This document shows positions 6,688-13,285 of a stretch of 27,039 nucleotides of DNA, in pieces. This DNA is from Trueperaceae bacterium. GTDB taxonomy: Bacteria > Deinococcota > Deinococci > Deinococcales > Trueperaceae. The position numbers and the translations under genes are program-made. Under the pieces are notes generated by a model. The model saw nothing but the letters and a program-made list of their open reading frames with translations. It ran no database searches and was not told the origin of the DNA. The stretch is from NCBI GenBank assembly GCA_007130445.1, contig SLSM01000275.1:1-27039 (forward strand), written 5' to 3'. Within the stretch, counting starts at the first letter, position 1; every line of letters starts with the position of its first letter.

Positions 6688-8133
6688 ATGGCCTCCTCCC
6701 CACGGACCCCGGACTGGGTCAAGCACGCCGTCTTCTACCAGATCTTCCCCGACCGCTTCGCCCGCAGCGAGCGCGTGCCCAAGGCCGCTCATCTGGAGCC
6801 TTGGGACGCGCCGCCGACGGTGCACGGCTACAAGGGGGGCGACCTGCTCGGCGTGGTCGAGCGTCTCGACCACCTGCAGTCGCTCGGCGTCACGGCCCTG
6901 TACTTCAACCCGATCTTCCAGTCGGGCGCCAACCATCGCTATCACACCCACGATTACCTCCGCGTCGACCCCATGCTGGGCGGCGACGCCGCACTGCGCG
7001 AGCTCCTCGACGCGGCCCACGCGCGCGACATGAAGGTGGTCCTCGACGGCGTCTTCAACCACGCGAGCCGCGGCTTCCTGCAGTTCCACGACGTGCTCGA
7101 GAACGGACCCGCCTCGGCCTACCTCGACTGGTGGCACATCGAGGGCTTCCCGCTCGGCGCGTACGGCGAGGGCGACGGCGCGCTGCGCTACCGAGCCTGG
7201 TGGAACCTGCCAGCCCTGCCGAAGTTCGACACCGACACGCCCGCCGTGCGCGAGTTCCTGCACTCGGTGGGCGAGCACTGGCTGCGCTTCGGCATCGACG
7301 GCTGGCGCCTGGACGTGCCGAACGAGATCGACGACGACGAGTTCTGGCGTGAGTTCCGGCGTCGCTGCCGGGCCGTGAACCCCGAGGCGTACATCGTCGG
7401 CGAGCTCTGGACCGGTGCCGAGCGCTGGTTGCAAGGCGATCAGTTCGACGCCGTCATGAACTACCAGGTGACGAAGGCGGTCCTCGGCTTCGTGGCCGCG
7501 GAGATCGACGACGCCGAGGTGGCGCGCTGCGGCTACGGCGCCGTGCCGCGGCTCTCGGCGCAGGCATTCCAGAAGGCGATCGGGGCGGAGCTGGCGCGCT
7601 ATCACCCCGAGATCGCGCAGGCGCAGCTCAACCTGGTCGGTTCGCACGACACGCCGCGTGCGCTCACCGTGCTGACCGGCGACCGCGACGCACTGCGGCT
7701 GGCGTACGCGCTGCTCTTCGTGCTGCCCGGCGCACCCTGCGTGTACTACGGCGACGAGCTCGGCCTCTCTGGTGGTCACGACCCCGCCTGCCGCCAGGGC
7801 ATGCCGTGGGACGCCCCCGAGACGTGGGACGGCGAGACGCTGCGCTGGCTGCAGGACCTGGCGGCGCTGCGCCACGCCCACCCGGCGCTGCGCACCGGCA
7901 ACGCCGAGGTGGTCTACGCGCACCACGGCGTGGCGATGCTGCGGCGCCGGCTGCGGGGCGACGACCTGCTCGTGGTCGTGAACACCGACGGTGCCCAGGC
8001 CAACCACGTCGCGCTCGAGGGGCTCGACGACGGCCCGCGCGAGCGGCTGCTCGGCGAGGGGGAGTTGTCGGTCGCGGGCGGGCGCGTGCACGCTCGGGTG
8101 CCGGCGCGACGCGTGGGGGTGTTCGCGCTTTAG
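6688..8133 (+). CDS. GH13 alpha-amylase family glycosidase (neopullulanase/cyclomaltodextrinase-like)
   Basis: The 481-residue enzyme shows the four GH13 conserved regions: D120-G-V-F-N-H125, GWRLDV with the nucleophile D209, GELW with the acid/base E239, and SHDT with the transition-state-stabilising D321. The FYQIFPDRF N-terminus and the LPKFDTDTP stretch are typical of neopullulanase, cyclomaltodextrinase and maltogenic amylase, which hydrolyse alpha-1,4 (and some alpha-1,6) links in maltooligosaccharides, pullulan or cyclodextrins. It lacks both the N-terminal CBM34-like domain usual in dimeric forms and a signal peptide, so it probably works in the cytoplasm as a monomer on imported maltodextrins. 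A C-terminal beta domain ends at residue 481. No transporter or regulator for sugars is nearby. Exact specificity cannot be read from sequence. Confidence 0.9.
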   Translation: MASSPRTPDWVKHAVFYQIFPDRFARSERVPKAAHLEPWDAPPTVHGYKGGDLLGVVERLDHLQSLGVTALYFNPIFQSGANHRYHTHDYLRVDPMLGGDAALRELLDAAHARDMKVVLDGVFNHASRGFLQFHDVLENGPASAYLDWWHIEGFPLGAYGEGDGALRYRAWWNLPALPKFDTDTPAVREFLHSVGEHWLRFGIDGWRLDVPNEIDDDEFWREFRRRCRAVNPEAYIVGELWTGAERWLQGDQFDAVMNYQVTKAVLGFVAAEIDDAEVARCGYGAVPRLSAQAFQKAIGAELARYHPEIAQAQLNLVGSHDTPRALTVLTGDRDALRLAYALLFVLPGAPCVYYGDELGLSGGHDPACRQGMPWDAPETWDGETLRWLQDLAALRHAHPALRTGNAEVVYAHHGVAMLRRRLRGDDLLVVVNTDGAQANHVALEGLDDGPRERLLGEGELSVAGGRVHARVPARRVGVFAL

Positions 8134-8164
8134 CTCGGCCGAGGCTCGCCTGGCCCTCGTGCCG

Positions 8165-8728
8165 TCAGCGCGTTGCGGTCAGTTGCAGCGTCGTGATGCA
8201 GGTGTAGCTGTCGGCGTGCGTGGTGATGAGCCCGATCGCCGTGGCGCCGTCCAACGTCATGCGCAGGTCGAACGCCTGACCGCGCGGCAGCCACAGGTCG
8301 ATGAAGCCGTTCGCCATCGTTGGCATGACCTCGTCGATCACGACGGTGCCGTCCGGCAGCATGGCCTGTACGTGCACCGGCGCGCCGACGAGTTCTCCCT
8401 GGCAGCCGCTCATGTAGTGGGTGGCGCACGGGTGTGTGTGCGTGAAGTACGGTGCGACGGATACGAGCATCACGTCGGCCGGCATCGGCACCACGACCTG
8501 GGCACCGCTCGGGAAGGCGAAGTGCACGGCCTCGGGGGTCGCGAACGTGGTCACGCCGTTGCCCTTCCACGTGTTCGCGAGTTCGACGGCGGCGCGCGCG
8601 TCGAGACCCTCGAGGTCCGCAGGCGTTGGCGTACCCTGCGCGAACACCGACGTGCTCAGCGCGAGCGCGAGGAGCGCGACGAGCGGGTTGGCGAGACGGC
8701 GTATCGATGAGCGGGCATGTGTGCGCAT
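8165..8728 (-). CDS. cueP: CueP-like periplasmic copper-binding protein
   Basis: The 187-residue precursor has a Sec signal peptide of about 30 residues (basic MRTHARSSIRR, a hydrophobic core, and cleavage after VFA before QG). The mature part contains C101, C109 and C177. Their spacings of 8 and 68 are the same as those of Cys96, Cys104 and Cys172 in Salmonella CueP, which bind and reduce copper in the periplasm. The flanking sequences also match my recollection of that family: GCQGEL after the second Cys, ANGFIDLWLPRG, and TCITTLQLT around the last Cys. The likely role is handling of copper outside the cytoplasm. The start is supported by a TACCGT -10 six nt upstream, and a palindromic operator lies just behind it. 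It is convergent with the amylase gene. Confidence 0.85.
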   Translation of the reverse strand: MRTHARSSIRRLANPLVALLALALSTSVFAQGTPTPADLEGLDARAAVELANTWKGNGVTTFATPEAVHFAFPSGAQVVVPMPADVMLVSVAPYFTHTHPCATHYMSGCQGELVGAPVHVQAMLPDGTVVIDEVMPTMANGFIDLWLPRGQAFDLRMTLDGATAIGLITTHADSYTCITTLQLTATR

Positions 8729-8734
8729 GTGGGC

Positions 8735-8740
8735 ACGGTA
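8735..8740 (-). promoter_or_regulatory. Leaderless-type -10 element TACCGT for cueP
   Basis: On the minus strand TACCGT is followed by 6 nt and the ATG at 8728, which places the predicted +1 on the start codon. The operator at 8749-8767 begins 8 bp further upstream, covering the -35 region. Confidence 0.6.
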
Positions 8741-8748
8741 GCAGCCCT

Positions 8749-8767
8749 ACCCCACCTGGAGTGGGGT
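8749..8767. promoter_or_regulatory. Perfect 7-bp inverted repeat, candidate copper-responsive operator
   Basis: ACCCCAC, a 5-bp centre CTGGA, and GTGGGGT form a perfect dyad of 19 bp. The ACCCC/GGGGT half-sites resemble known CsoR-type copper operators (TACCCC...GGGGTA forms and the Mycobacterium CCACCCC...GGGGTGG site), although the centre is longer than in some of these. It overlaps the expected -35 region of cueP, fitting a repressor site. No csoR gene lies in the window, so the regulator is inferred. Confidence 0.5.
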
Positions 8768-8811
8768 CACATGTCCCCATGGCCGCCCGGCCCAGGGTCG
8801 CCACCGCACCG

Positions 8812-8877
8812 TACGATCGCGTCGAGCGATGCCCATCATGCGTCGGGCCGGACGTCCGGCCTGGCGCCGCGAAGGAG
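8812..8877 (+). promoter_or_regulatory. Promoter (-10 TACGAT) and ribosome binding site of the VOC gene
   Basis: TACGAT at 8812-8817 is a plausible -10, giving a leader of about 60 nt. AAGGAG at 8872-8877 lies 6 nt before the ATG at 8884, a good Shine-Dalgarno sequence that fixes the start. No clear -35 is visible. Confidence 0.45.
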
Positions 8878-8883
8878 CAGCCC

Positions 8884-9831
8884 ATGAGCGTGACCGCCGA
8901 CGACGCGTTCGACCATGCCGACGGCTCACAGCCCGCCACCCCCGGGAGCTACGGTCGAGCCCCGCGCGGCGCTCGACTGCCCGCAGCGACCAGGCTCGGC
9001 CCGGTGCGCCTGCAGGTCGCCGACCTCGACCGTTCGCTCGACTTCTACGCGGGGTCGCTCGGGCTGCGGGTGCTCGACCGGGATGCCGCCGAGGCCGTCC
9101 TCGGTGCCGTCGATGACCAGCGCGCGCTCGTCGCGCTGCACGAACGCCTCGGCGCGCCGCCGGCCGACGGCCGTCCGCGGCTCGGCCTCTACCACGTCGC
9201 CCTGCTGCTCCCGGACCGCGCGGCCCTCGGAGCGCTCGTCGGCCACCTCGCCGCCCGCGGCGTGCGGCTCGGCGCCGGCGACCACCTCGTGAGCGAGGCG
9301 TTCTACCTGAACGACCCCGACGGCCTCGGGCTCGAGCTGTACGCCGACCGGCCGCGCGCCGCATGGCGCCGCGTCGGCGACGAGTTGCTGATGGCCACCG
9401 ATCCCGTCGACGTGGGCGGCGTGCTCGCCGCCGCCGCGGGCCGGTCGTGGACGGGTATGCCAGCGGGCACCAGCGTCGGCCACGTCCACCTGCACGTCGG
9501 CGACCTCGAGCGAGCCGGCGCCCTCTATGGCGACGGTCTGGGCTTCGATCGCACGGTCTGGAGCTACCCGGGGGCGCTCTTCTTCGGCGCCGGCGGCTAC
9601 CACCACCATCTGGGCGCGAACACATGGGCCGGGGCACGGGCCGAGGCGCCGGACGAGGACGCCGCGAGGTTGCTCGAGTGGATGGTCGAGCTGCCGACCA
9701 GCGGCGACGTCGACGCGGTGGCGCGCGCGGTGGCCGACGGGGGGTTCGCGGCCACACGCGACGGTGCCGACCTCGTCGTCACGGACCCGTGGGGGACCGT
9801 GGTGCGGCTTCGGGCGGTGCAGGCGCGTTGA
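8884..9831 (+). CDS. VOC family protein, CatE-like two-module extradiol dioxygenase
   Basis: The 315-residue protein has two vicinal-oxygen-chelate halves. The first opens with GPVRLQVADLDRSLDFY (about 39-55) and contains YHVALLLPD (H104) and LGLELYAD (E151). The second opens with VGHVHLHVGDLERAGALY (about 198-215). These match the layout of CatE-like catechol 2,3-dioxygenases and glyoxalase-like proteins, which bind Fe(II) or Mn(II) through two His and one Glu; H104 or H200 together with a C-terminal Glu/His are candidate ligands, but I cannot assign them with certainty. About 35 residues of disordered N-terminus precede the first module. The ATG at 8884 has a strong AAGGAG ribosome binding site; the frame is open upstream into cueP antisense and is rejected there. 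No ring-degradation operon is nearby, so the substrate is unknown. Confidence 0.75.
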   Translation: MSVTADDAFDHADGSQPATPGSYGRAPRGARLPAATRLGPVRLQVADLDRSLDFYAGSLGLRVLDRDAAEAVLGAVDDQRALVALHERLGAPPADGRPRLGLYHVALLLPDRAALGALVGHLAARGVRLGAGDHLVSEAFYLNDPDGLGLELYADRPRAAWRRVGDELLMATDPVDVGGVLAAAAGRSWTGMPAGTSVGHVHLHVGDLERAGALYGDGLGFDRTVWSYPGALFFGAGGYHHHLGANTWAGARAEAPDEDAARLLEWMVELPTSGDVDAVARAVADGGFAATRDGADLVVTDPWGTVVRLRAVQAR

Positions 9832-9849
9832 GCTGGAGGTGCGAGGTTC

Positions 9850-9953
9850 CCGATCGGCAGCCGCGTCACCGATCGGAGCGACCGTGATGCGACGACTGGC
9901 AGCACCATGCCGCATCGCGCCGCGATGGCGCGGCGTGCGACCATGGGCCCATG
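9850..9953. promoter_or_regulatory. Cluster of short palindromes in front of hemL
   Basis: Within the 119-bp gap before hemL there are two copies of the palindromic octamer CCGATCGG (9850-9857 and 9869-9876, 19 bp apart). There is also a perfect dyad CATCGCG-C-CGCGATG (9913-9927), and CATGGGCCCATG (9942-9953), which contains the hemL ATG. The dyad at 9913-9927 covers the expected core promoter. Their role as operators is inference. A -10-like GACCAT 6 nt before the ATG lacks the first T. Confidence 0.35.
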
Positions 9954-11258
9954 ACCCACATCACGACCGATCGTTCCGAGGCCCTGTTCGCCCGCGCCCG
10001 CGAGGTGATGCCCGGCGGCGTCAGCTCGCCGGTGCGCGCGTTCGGCAGCGTGGGCGGCACGCCGCGCTTCATCGAGCGGGCCGACGGCCCATACCTGTGG
10101 GACGCCGACGGCAACCGCCTGATCGACCTGTACGGCTCGTGGGGACCGATGCTCCTCGGCCACCGGCACCCCCACGTGATCAACGCCCTGAGTGCCGCCC
10201 TGGAGAAGGGGACGTCGTTCGGCGCCCCCACCGGCCGCGAGACGGAGCTGATCGAGCGGATCCTCGAGCGCGTGCGCGGCGCGGAGCGCGTGCGGCTGGT
10301 GAACTCGGGCACCGAGGCGACGATGAGCGCGCTGCGCCTGGCGCGCGGAGCGACCGGGCGCGCGAAGATCGTGAAGTTCGCGGGGCACTACCATGGCCAC
10401 GCCGACGGCCTCTTGGTCGCCGCGGGATCGGGCGCGGCCACGACGGGCGTGCCGTCGTCGGCGGGCGTCCCCGAGGCCGTGGCCGGCCTGACGCTGGTGG
10501 CGCCCTGGAACGACGCCGCGGCGCTCGAGGCGCTGATGCGCGAGCACGGCGACGACGTCGCCGCGGTGATCCTGGAGCCGGTCGCGGGCAACATGGGCGT
10601 GGTCGAGGCCGAGCCAGGCTTCCTGGAGCGCGTGCGCGTGCTGACGCGTGAGCACGGCGCCCTGCTGGTGGTCGACGAGGTGATGACTGGATTCCGTCTC
10701 GCGCGTGGCGGCGCCGTGGAGCGCCTGGGGCTGGATCCCGATCTCACGTGTTGGGGCAAGATCGTCGGCGGCGGCCTCCCGGTCGGCGCCTACGGCGGCC
10801 GCGCCGAACTCATGGAGCAGGTGTCGCCGTCCGGCAAGGTCTACCAGGCCGGCACGCTGTCAGGGAACCCGCTCGCGATGGCCGGCGGCATCGCGACGTT
10901 CGAGGCGATCGACGCCACGCCCGACCTCTACCTTGCGCTCGAGTCGCGCGGCACGCGCCTTGCCGATGGGCTGCGCCAGGGGGCCGCCGAGGCGGGTGTG
11001 ACGGTGCGCGTGAACCAGATCGGATCGATGGTGACGGTGTTCTTCACGGAGGAGCGGGTCGTGGACTTCGCCAGCGCGGCGCGCGCGGATGGAGCCGCGT
11101 TCGCGCGGTGGTTCCAGGCGCTGTTGCGCCGGGGCGTGGCGTGGCCCCCGTCGGCGTTCGAGGCCGCGTTCCTGGGCTACGCGCTGGACGATCACCTGAT
11201 CGACGAGGTGATCGAGGCCGCAACGTCGGCGTTCCGCGAGGTGGCTGCGGGCGATTGA
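9951..11258 (+). CDS. hemL: Glutamate-1-semialdehyde 2,1-aminomutase
   Basis: The 435-residue protein converts glutamate-1-semialdehyde to 5-aminolevulinate, the second step of the C5 tetrapyrrole pathway leading to haem. It is a PLP-dependent class III aminotransferase-fold enzyme. The opening ALFARAREVMPGGVSSPVRAF is diagnostic, as are NSGTEATMSALRLARGATGR (118-137), the VDEVMTGFR segment with D242 beneath the PLP pyridine ring, and the Schiff-base lysine K270 in GKIVGGGLPVGAYGG. Its length is that of the family. The ATG at 9951 is the first one that gives the conserved N-terminus. No other hem gene is present in the window. It is followed by a very stable hairpin at 11266-11302. Confidence 0.96.
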   Translation: MTHITTDRSEALFARAREVMPGGVSSPVRAFGSVGGTPRFIERADGPYLWDADGNRLIDLYGSWGPMLLGHRHPHVINALSAALEKGTSFGAPTGRETELIERILERVRGAERVRLVNSGTEATMSALRLARGATGRAKIVKFAGHYHGHADGLLVAAGSGAATTGVPSSAGVPEAVAGLTLVAPWNDAAALEALMREHGDDVAAVILEPVAGNMGVVEAEPGFLERVRVLTREHGALLVVDEVMTGFRLARGGAVERLGLDPDLTCWGKIVGGGLPVGAYGGRAELMEQVSPSGKVYQAGTLSGNPLAMAGGIATFEAIDATPDLYLALESRGTRLADGLRQGAAEAGVTVRVNQIGSMVTVFFTEERVVDFASAARADGAAFARWFQALLRRGVAWPPSAFEAAFLGYALDDHLIDEVIEAATSAFREVAAGD

Positions 11259-11265
11259 GGGAGTG

Positions 11266-11302
11266 GCCCCGCCGCCGCGGAGGGGGCTCGCGGCGGCGGG
11301 GC
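11266..11302 (+). terminator. Strong GC hairpin after hemL
   Basis: GCCCCGCCGCCGCG (11266-11279) pairs perfectly with 11289-11302: 14 bp with a 9-nt loop, starting 7 bp after the hemL stop. No T-run follows, so it would be a U-tract-less terminator or an mRNA 3'-end stabiliser. Confidence 0.65.
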
Positions 11303-11336
11303 GCGTCGGCCGGGGTCGCGTGACACCGGCATCCGA

Positions 11337-11367
11337 GGACGGTCCCCCCGTCGGGACGATACCGTCC
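11337..11367 (-). terminator. Inverted repeat downstream of glnK
   Basis: GGACGGT (11337-11343) and ACCGTCC (11361-11367) are perfect inverted arms with a 17-nt loop that itself contains GTCCC/GGGAC complementarity. It lies 17 bp beyond the glnK stop and could end the amt-glnK transcript. No T-run is seen. Confidence 0.35.
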
Positions 11368-11383
11368 GTGCCTGGGCGCGGGG

Positions 11384-11737
11384 TCAGGCCCCGACGGGGG
11401 TGAGGGCTTCGTTGTCCTGCTCGCCGGTGCGGATGCGCACGACGCGCTCCAGCGGCTGGACGAAGATCTTGCCGTCGCCGATGTTGCCGGTGCGCGCGGC
11501 GCGCACGATGGCGTCGATGGTTGGCTGGACGAAGCCCTCCGAGACGGCGATCTTGAGCTCGATCTTGTCGTGGAACTCGACCATGAACTGGCTGCCGCGG
11601 TACTGCTCGGTGACGCCGGCCTGGCCGCCGTGGCCGCTGACGCGGGCGATCGTGATGCCGCGGACGCCTGCGGCGAAGAGGGCCTCCTTGACGGCCGGGA
11701 GACGGTCGGGTCGGATGATGGTGGTGATCAGTTTCAT
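11384..11737 (-). CDS. glnK: P-II family nitrogen regulatory protein (GlnK type)
   Basis: The 117-residue protein begins MKLITTIIRPDRL and has the P-II core: the T-loop at about 37-55, Q39 and K58 (2-oxoglutarate/Mg-ATP contacts in studied P-II proteins), GDGKIFV at about 87-93 and the C-terminal nucleotide-contacting R101 and R103. P-II trimers sense ATP/ADP and 2-oxoglutarate and plug the ammonium channel when nitrogen is plentiful. The uridylylation residue Tyr51 is replaced by Phe (Y46-R-G-S49-Q-F51), while Ser49, the cyanobacterial phosphorylation site, is present. R38 is Gly. The gene starts 11 bp after the amt stop with GGGGCAG ahead of the ATG, forming the classical amt-glnK operon, which supports the GlnK assignment. 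A much longer reading of this frame through amt is an antisense artefact. Confidence 0.93.
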   Translation of the reverse strand: MKLITTIIRPDRLPAVKEALFAAGVRGITIARVSGHGGQAGVTEQYRGSQFMVEFHDKIELKIAVSEGFVQPTIDAIVRAARTGNIGDGKIFVQPLERVVRIRTGEQDNEALTPVGA

Positions 11738-11748
11738 GGCTGCCCCGA

Positions 11749-13023
11749 TCAGTCGCCCGCGCCCACGAGGACGGGGTCGTTGAGTGAGTCGTGGTTCCGG
11801 TACGCCTCGGCGCCGTGCTCGGCCACGTCGAGGCCGGTGACCTCTTCCTGCGCGTGCACGCGGATGCCCATCACGGCCTTGAGCGCGAGGAACAGCACGA
11901 AGGTGATGCCGAAGGCTGCGCCGGCGTAGGCGAGCGTGCCGAGCAGCTGGACACCGAGGTTGGCGCCGCCGAAGATCCCGACCGCGACGGTGCCCCACAC
12001 GCCCACCGTGCCGTGGGCCGAGACGGCGCCGACGGGGTCGTCGAGCTTCAGGCGATCGAGCAGCAGGATCGAGTAGGTGACGACCACGCCGCCGATGGCG
12101 CCGACCAGGACGGCCCAGATACCGTTGATCACGTCGGGGCCCGCGGTGATCGACACCAGGCCGGCGATCACCCCGTTGAGCGTCATCGAGAAGTCGGGCT
12201 TCTTGAAGATGGCCCACGAGAGCGCGAGCGCGGCGAAGGCGCCGGCGGCGGCGGCGAGGTTGGTGTTCAGGAAGACCGTCGCGATGGCCTGCGCGTCTTC
12301 GATCGTGCTGAAGGCGAGTTGCGAGCCGCCGTTGAAGCCGAACCAGCCGATCCACAGCAAGAACACGCCGACGCCCGCGAGCGGCAGGTTGTGTCCTGGC
12401 ATGGCCATGACCTTGCCGTTCACGTAACGTCCGAGCCGCGGCCCGAGGGCCATGATGCCGCCCAGGGCGGCGAAGCCGCCGACCGCGTGCACCACCGACG
12501 AGCCAGCGAAGTCGTAGAAGCCGAGTTGCTCGAGCCAGCCACCGCCCCAGTGCCACGACCCGAGGAACGGGTAGATGAAGGCCGTCATCACCAGGGCGAA
12601 GACGAGGTACGCGCCGAACTTCATGCGCCCACCGATGGCGCCCGAGACGATGGTCGCGGCCGTGGCGGCGAAGACCATCTGGAAGAAGAAGTCGGCCGCG
12701 CCCGGGAAGAGGTCGGCCTCGTACCCCGACAGGAAGAGGCCGCTGCCGTACATGATCGAGAACCCGATCGCCCAGTACGCGATGCCGGCGATCGCGAACG
12801 TCGCGTAGTTCTTCATGAAGATGTTGACCGCGTTCTTGGAGCCGTGCAAGCCGGCCTCGAGCAGCGCGAAGCCGGGCTTCATGTGGATGACGAGCACGGC
12901 GCACATGAGCAGCGCGATGGTGTCGAGCGCATACGCCAGATCGGCGATCGACTCGCCTTGCGCCAGCGCGAGCGCGGAGAGCGTGCCGAACGCGAGGGTC
13001 CAGAGGACCTTGGTGAGACGCAT
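11749..13023 (-). CDS. amt: Ammonium transporter
   Basis: The 424-residue protein is an Amt/MEP/Rh channel that conducts ammonia/ammonium across the inner membrane as a trimer. It has a cleavable N-terminal signal (cleavage near ALALAQG) and then about eleven hydrophobic helices. Diagnostic residues are D171 and H179 in DFAGSSVVHAVGG, the second pore histidine H337 in VSAHGTVG, the NAVNIFMKN stretch and MPGHNLPLAGVGVFLLWIGWFGFNGGS (about 208-234). The cytoplasmic tail, after about residue 385, is the usual P-II docking region. It is the first gene of the amt-glnK operon, with a consensus promoter and an AGGAGGT ribosome binding site 4 nt from the ATG. Regulation by nitrogen status is expected from the family. 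Confidence 0.96.
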   Translation of the reverse strand: MRLTKVLWTLAFGTLSALALAQGESIADLAYALDTIALLMCAVLVIHMKPGFALLEAGLHGSKNAVNIFMKNYATFAIAGIAYWAIGFSIMYGSGLFLSGYEADLFPGAADFFFQMVFAATAATIVSGAIGGRMKFGAYLVFALVMTAFIYPFLGSWHWGGGWLEQLGFYDFAGSSVVHAVGGFAALGGIMALGPRLGRYVNGKVMAMPGHNLPLAGVGVFLLWIGWFGFNGGSQLAFSTIEDAQAIATVFLNTNLAAAAGAFAALALSWAIFKKPDFSMTLNGVIAGLVSITAGPDVINGIWAVLVGAIGGVVVTYSILLLDRLKLDDPVGAVSAHGTVGVWGTVAVGIFGGANLGVQLLGTLAYAGAAFGITFVLFLALKAVMGIRVHAQEEVTGLDVAEHGAEAYRNHDSLNDPVLVGAGD

Positions 13024-13024
13024 C

Positions 13025-13046
13025 GTGACCTCCTCGAGGTGGCCAC
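13025..13046 (-). promoter_or_regulatory. Hairpin that contains the amt ribosome binding site
   Basis: On the transcript ACCTC-GAG-GAGGT folds into a 5-bp stem with a 3-nt loop. It is extended by GTG/CAC with a 3-nt bulge. The right arm holds most of the AGGAGGT Shine-Dalgarno sequence, so ribosome access could be controlled. A function is inferred only. Confidence 0.35.
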
Positions 13047-13067
13047 CGCGTCGGCGGCCTGCGCGAT

Positions 13068-13096
13068 ACCTTATGCAGAGGTGTGCACATTGTCAA
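13068..13096 (-). promoter_or_regulatory. Sigma-70-type promoter of amt-glnK
   Basis: On the minus strand a perfect -35 TTGACA (13096-13091) is followed by exactly 17 bp and the -10 TAAGGT (13073-13068). The predicted start near 13061 gives a leader of about 38 nt carrying the AGGAGGT site. It is the only textbook -35/-10 pair found in the window. Confidence 0.8.
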
Positions 13097-13131
13097 GCAC
13101 GTGAGCGTCAGATGGTCATATTCACGATGTC

Positions 13132-13162
13132 ATGCACGCGCGTAATCGACGAGAACGTGCAT
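13132..13162. promoter_or_regulatory. Inverted repeat upstream of the amt promoter
   Basis: ATGCACG (13132-13138) and CGTGCAT (13156-13162) are perfect inverted arms 17 bp apart, in an unusually AT-rich patch (about 13100-13200). The arms lie 36-66 bp upstream of the amt -35. This could bind a nitrogen regulator, which is not identifiable from the sequence. Confidence 0.35.
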
Positions 13163-13213
13163 CATGTAAGGCAGAAAATGGCGGTCGAGCAACAATGGGA
13201 GTGACAACACGAA

Positions 13214-13241
13214 CGACACCGAGCCCAGGGGCTCGTTGTCG
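13214..13241. terminator. Hairpin between amt and the pyrophosphorylase gene
   Basis: CGAGCC-CAGG-GGCTCG forms a 6-bp stem, extended by CGACA/TGTCG across one mismatch. There is no T-run. It may act with the neighbouring hairpin as a barrier between genes. Confidence 0.35.
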
Positions 13242-13261
13242 GTGGTCGTGCAACCTGGTCT

Positions 13262-13279
13262 CGCCCGCTCAGGCGGGCG
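13262..13279 (-). terminator. Terminator-like hairpin after the nucleotidyl transferase gene
   Basis: CGCCCGC, loop of 4, GCGGGCG is a perfect 7-bp stem beginning 6 bp past the stop codon of the minus-strand gene at 13286. No U-tract follows, as for the other hairpins here. Confidence 0.5.
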
Positions 13280-13285
13280 GCGACG

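Noticed and set aside
8134..8143. CTCGGCCGAG right after the amylase stop as a terminator
   Set aside because: As a hairpin it would have only 4 bp and a 2-nt loop, too small to fold. It is probably a chance palindrome.
8452..9831. A 459-residue form of the VOC protein
   Set aside because: The added part runs through cueP antisense, the operator and the promoter. The ATG at 8884 has a good Shine-Dalgarno sequence.
9939..9944. GACCAT as a leaderless -10 for hemL
   Set aside because: The spacing of 6 nt fits, but the first and most conserved T is missing. I did not list it as a promoter.
11384..13096. A 570-residue apparent fusion ending in the P-II protein
   Set aside because: The first 450 codons are an out-of-frame reading of amt. 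The P-II start at 11737 has a ribosome binding site and the exact family N-terminus.
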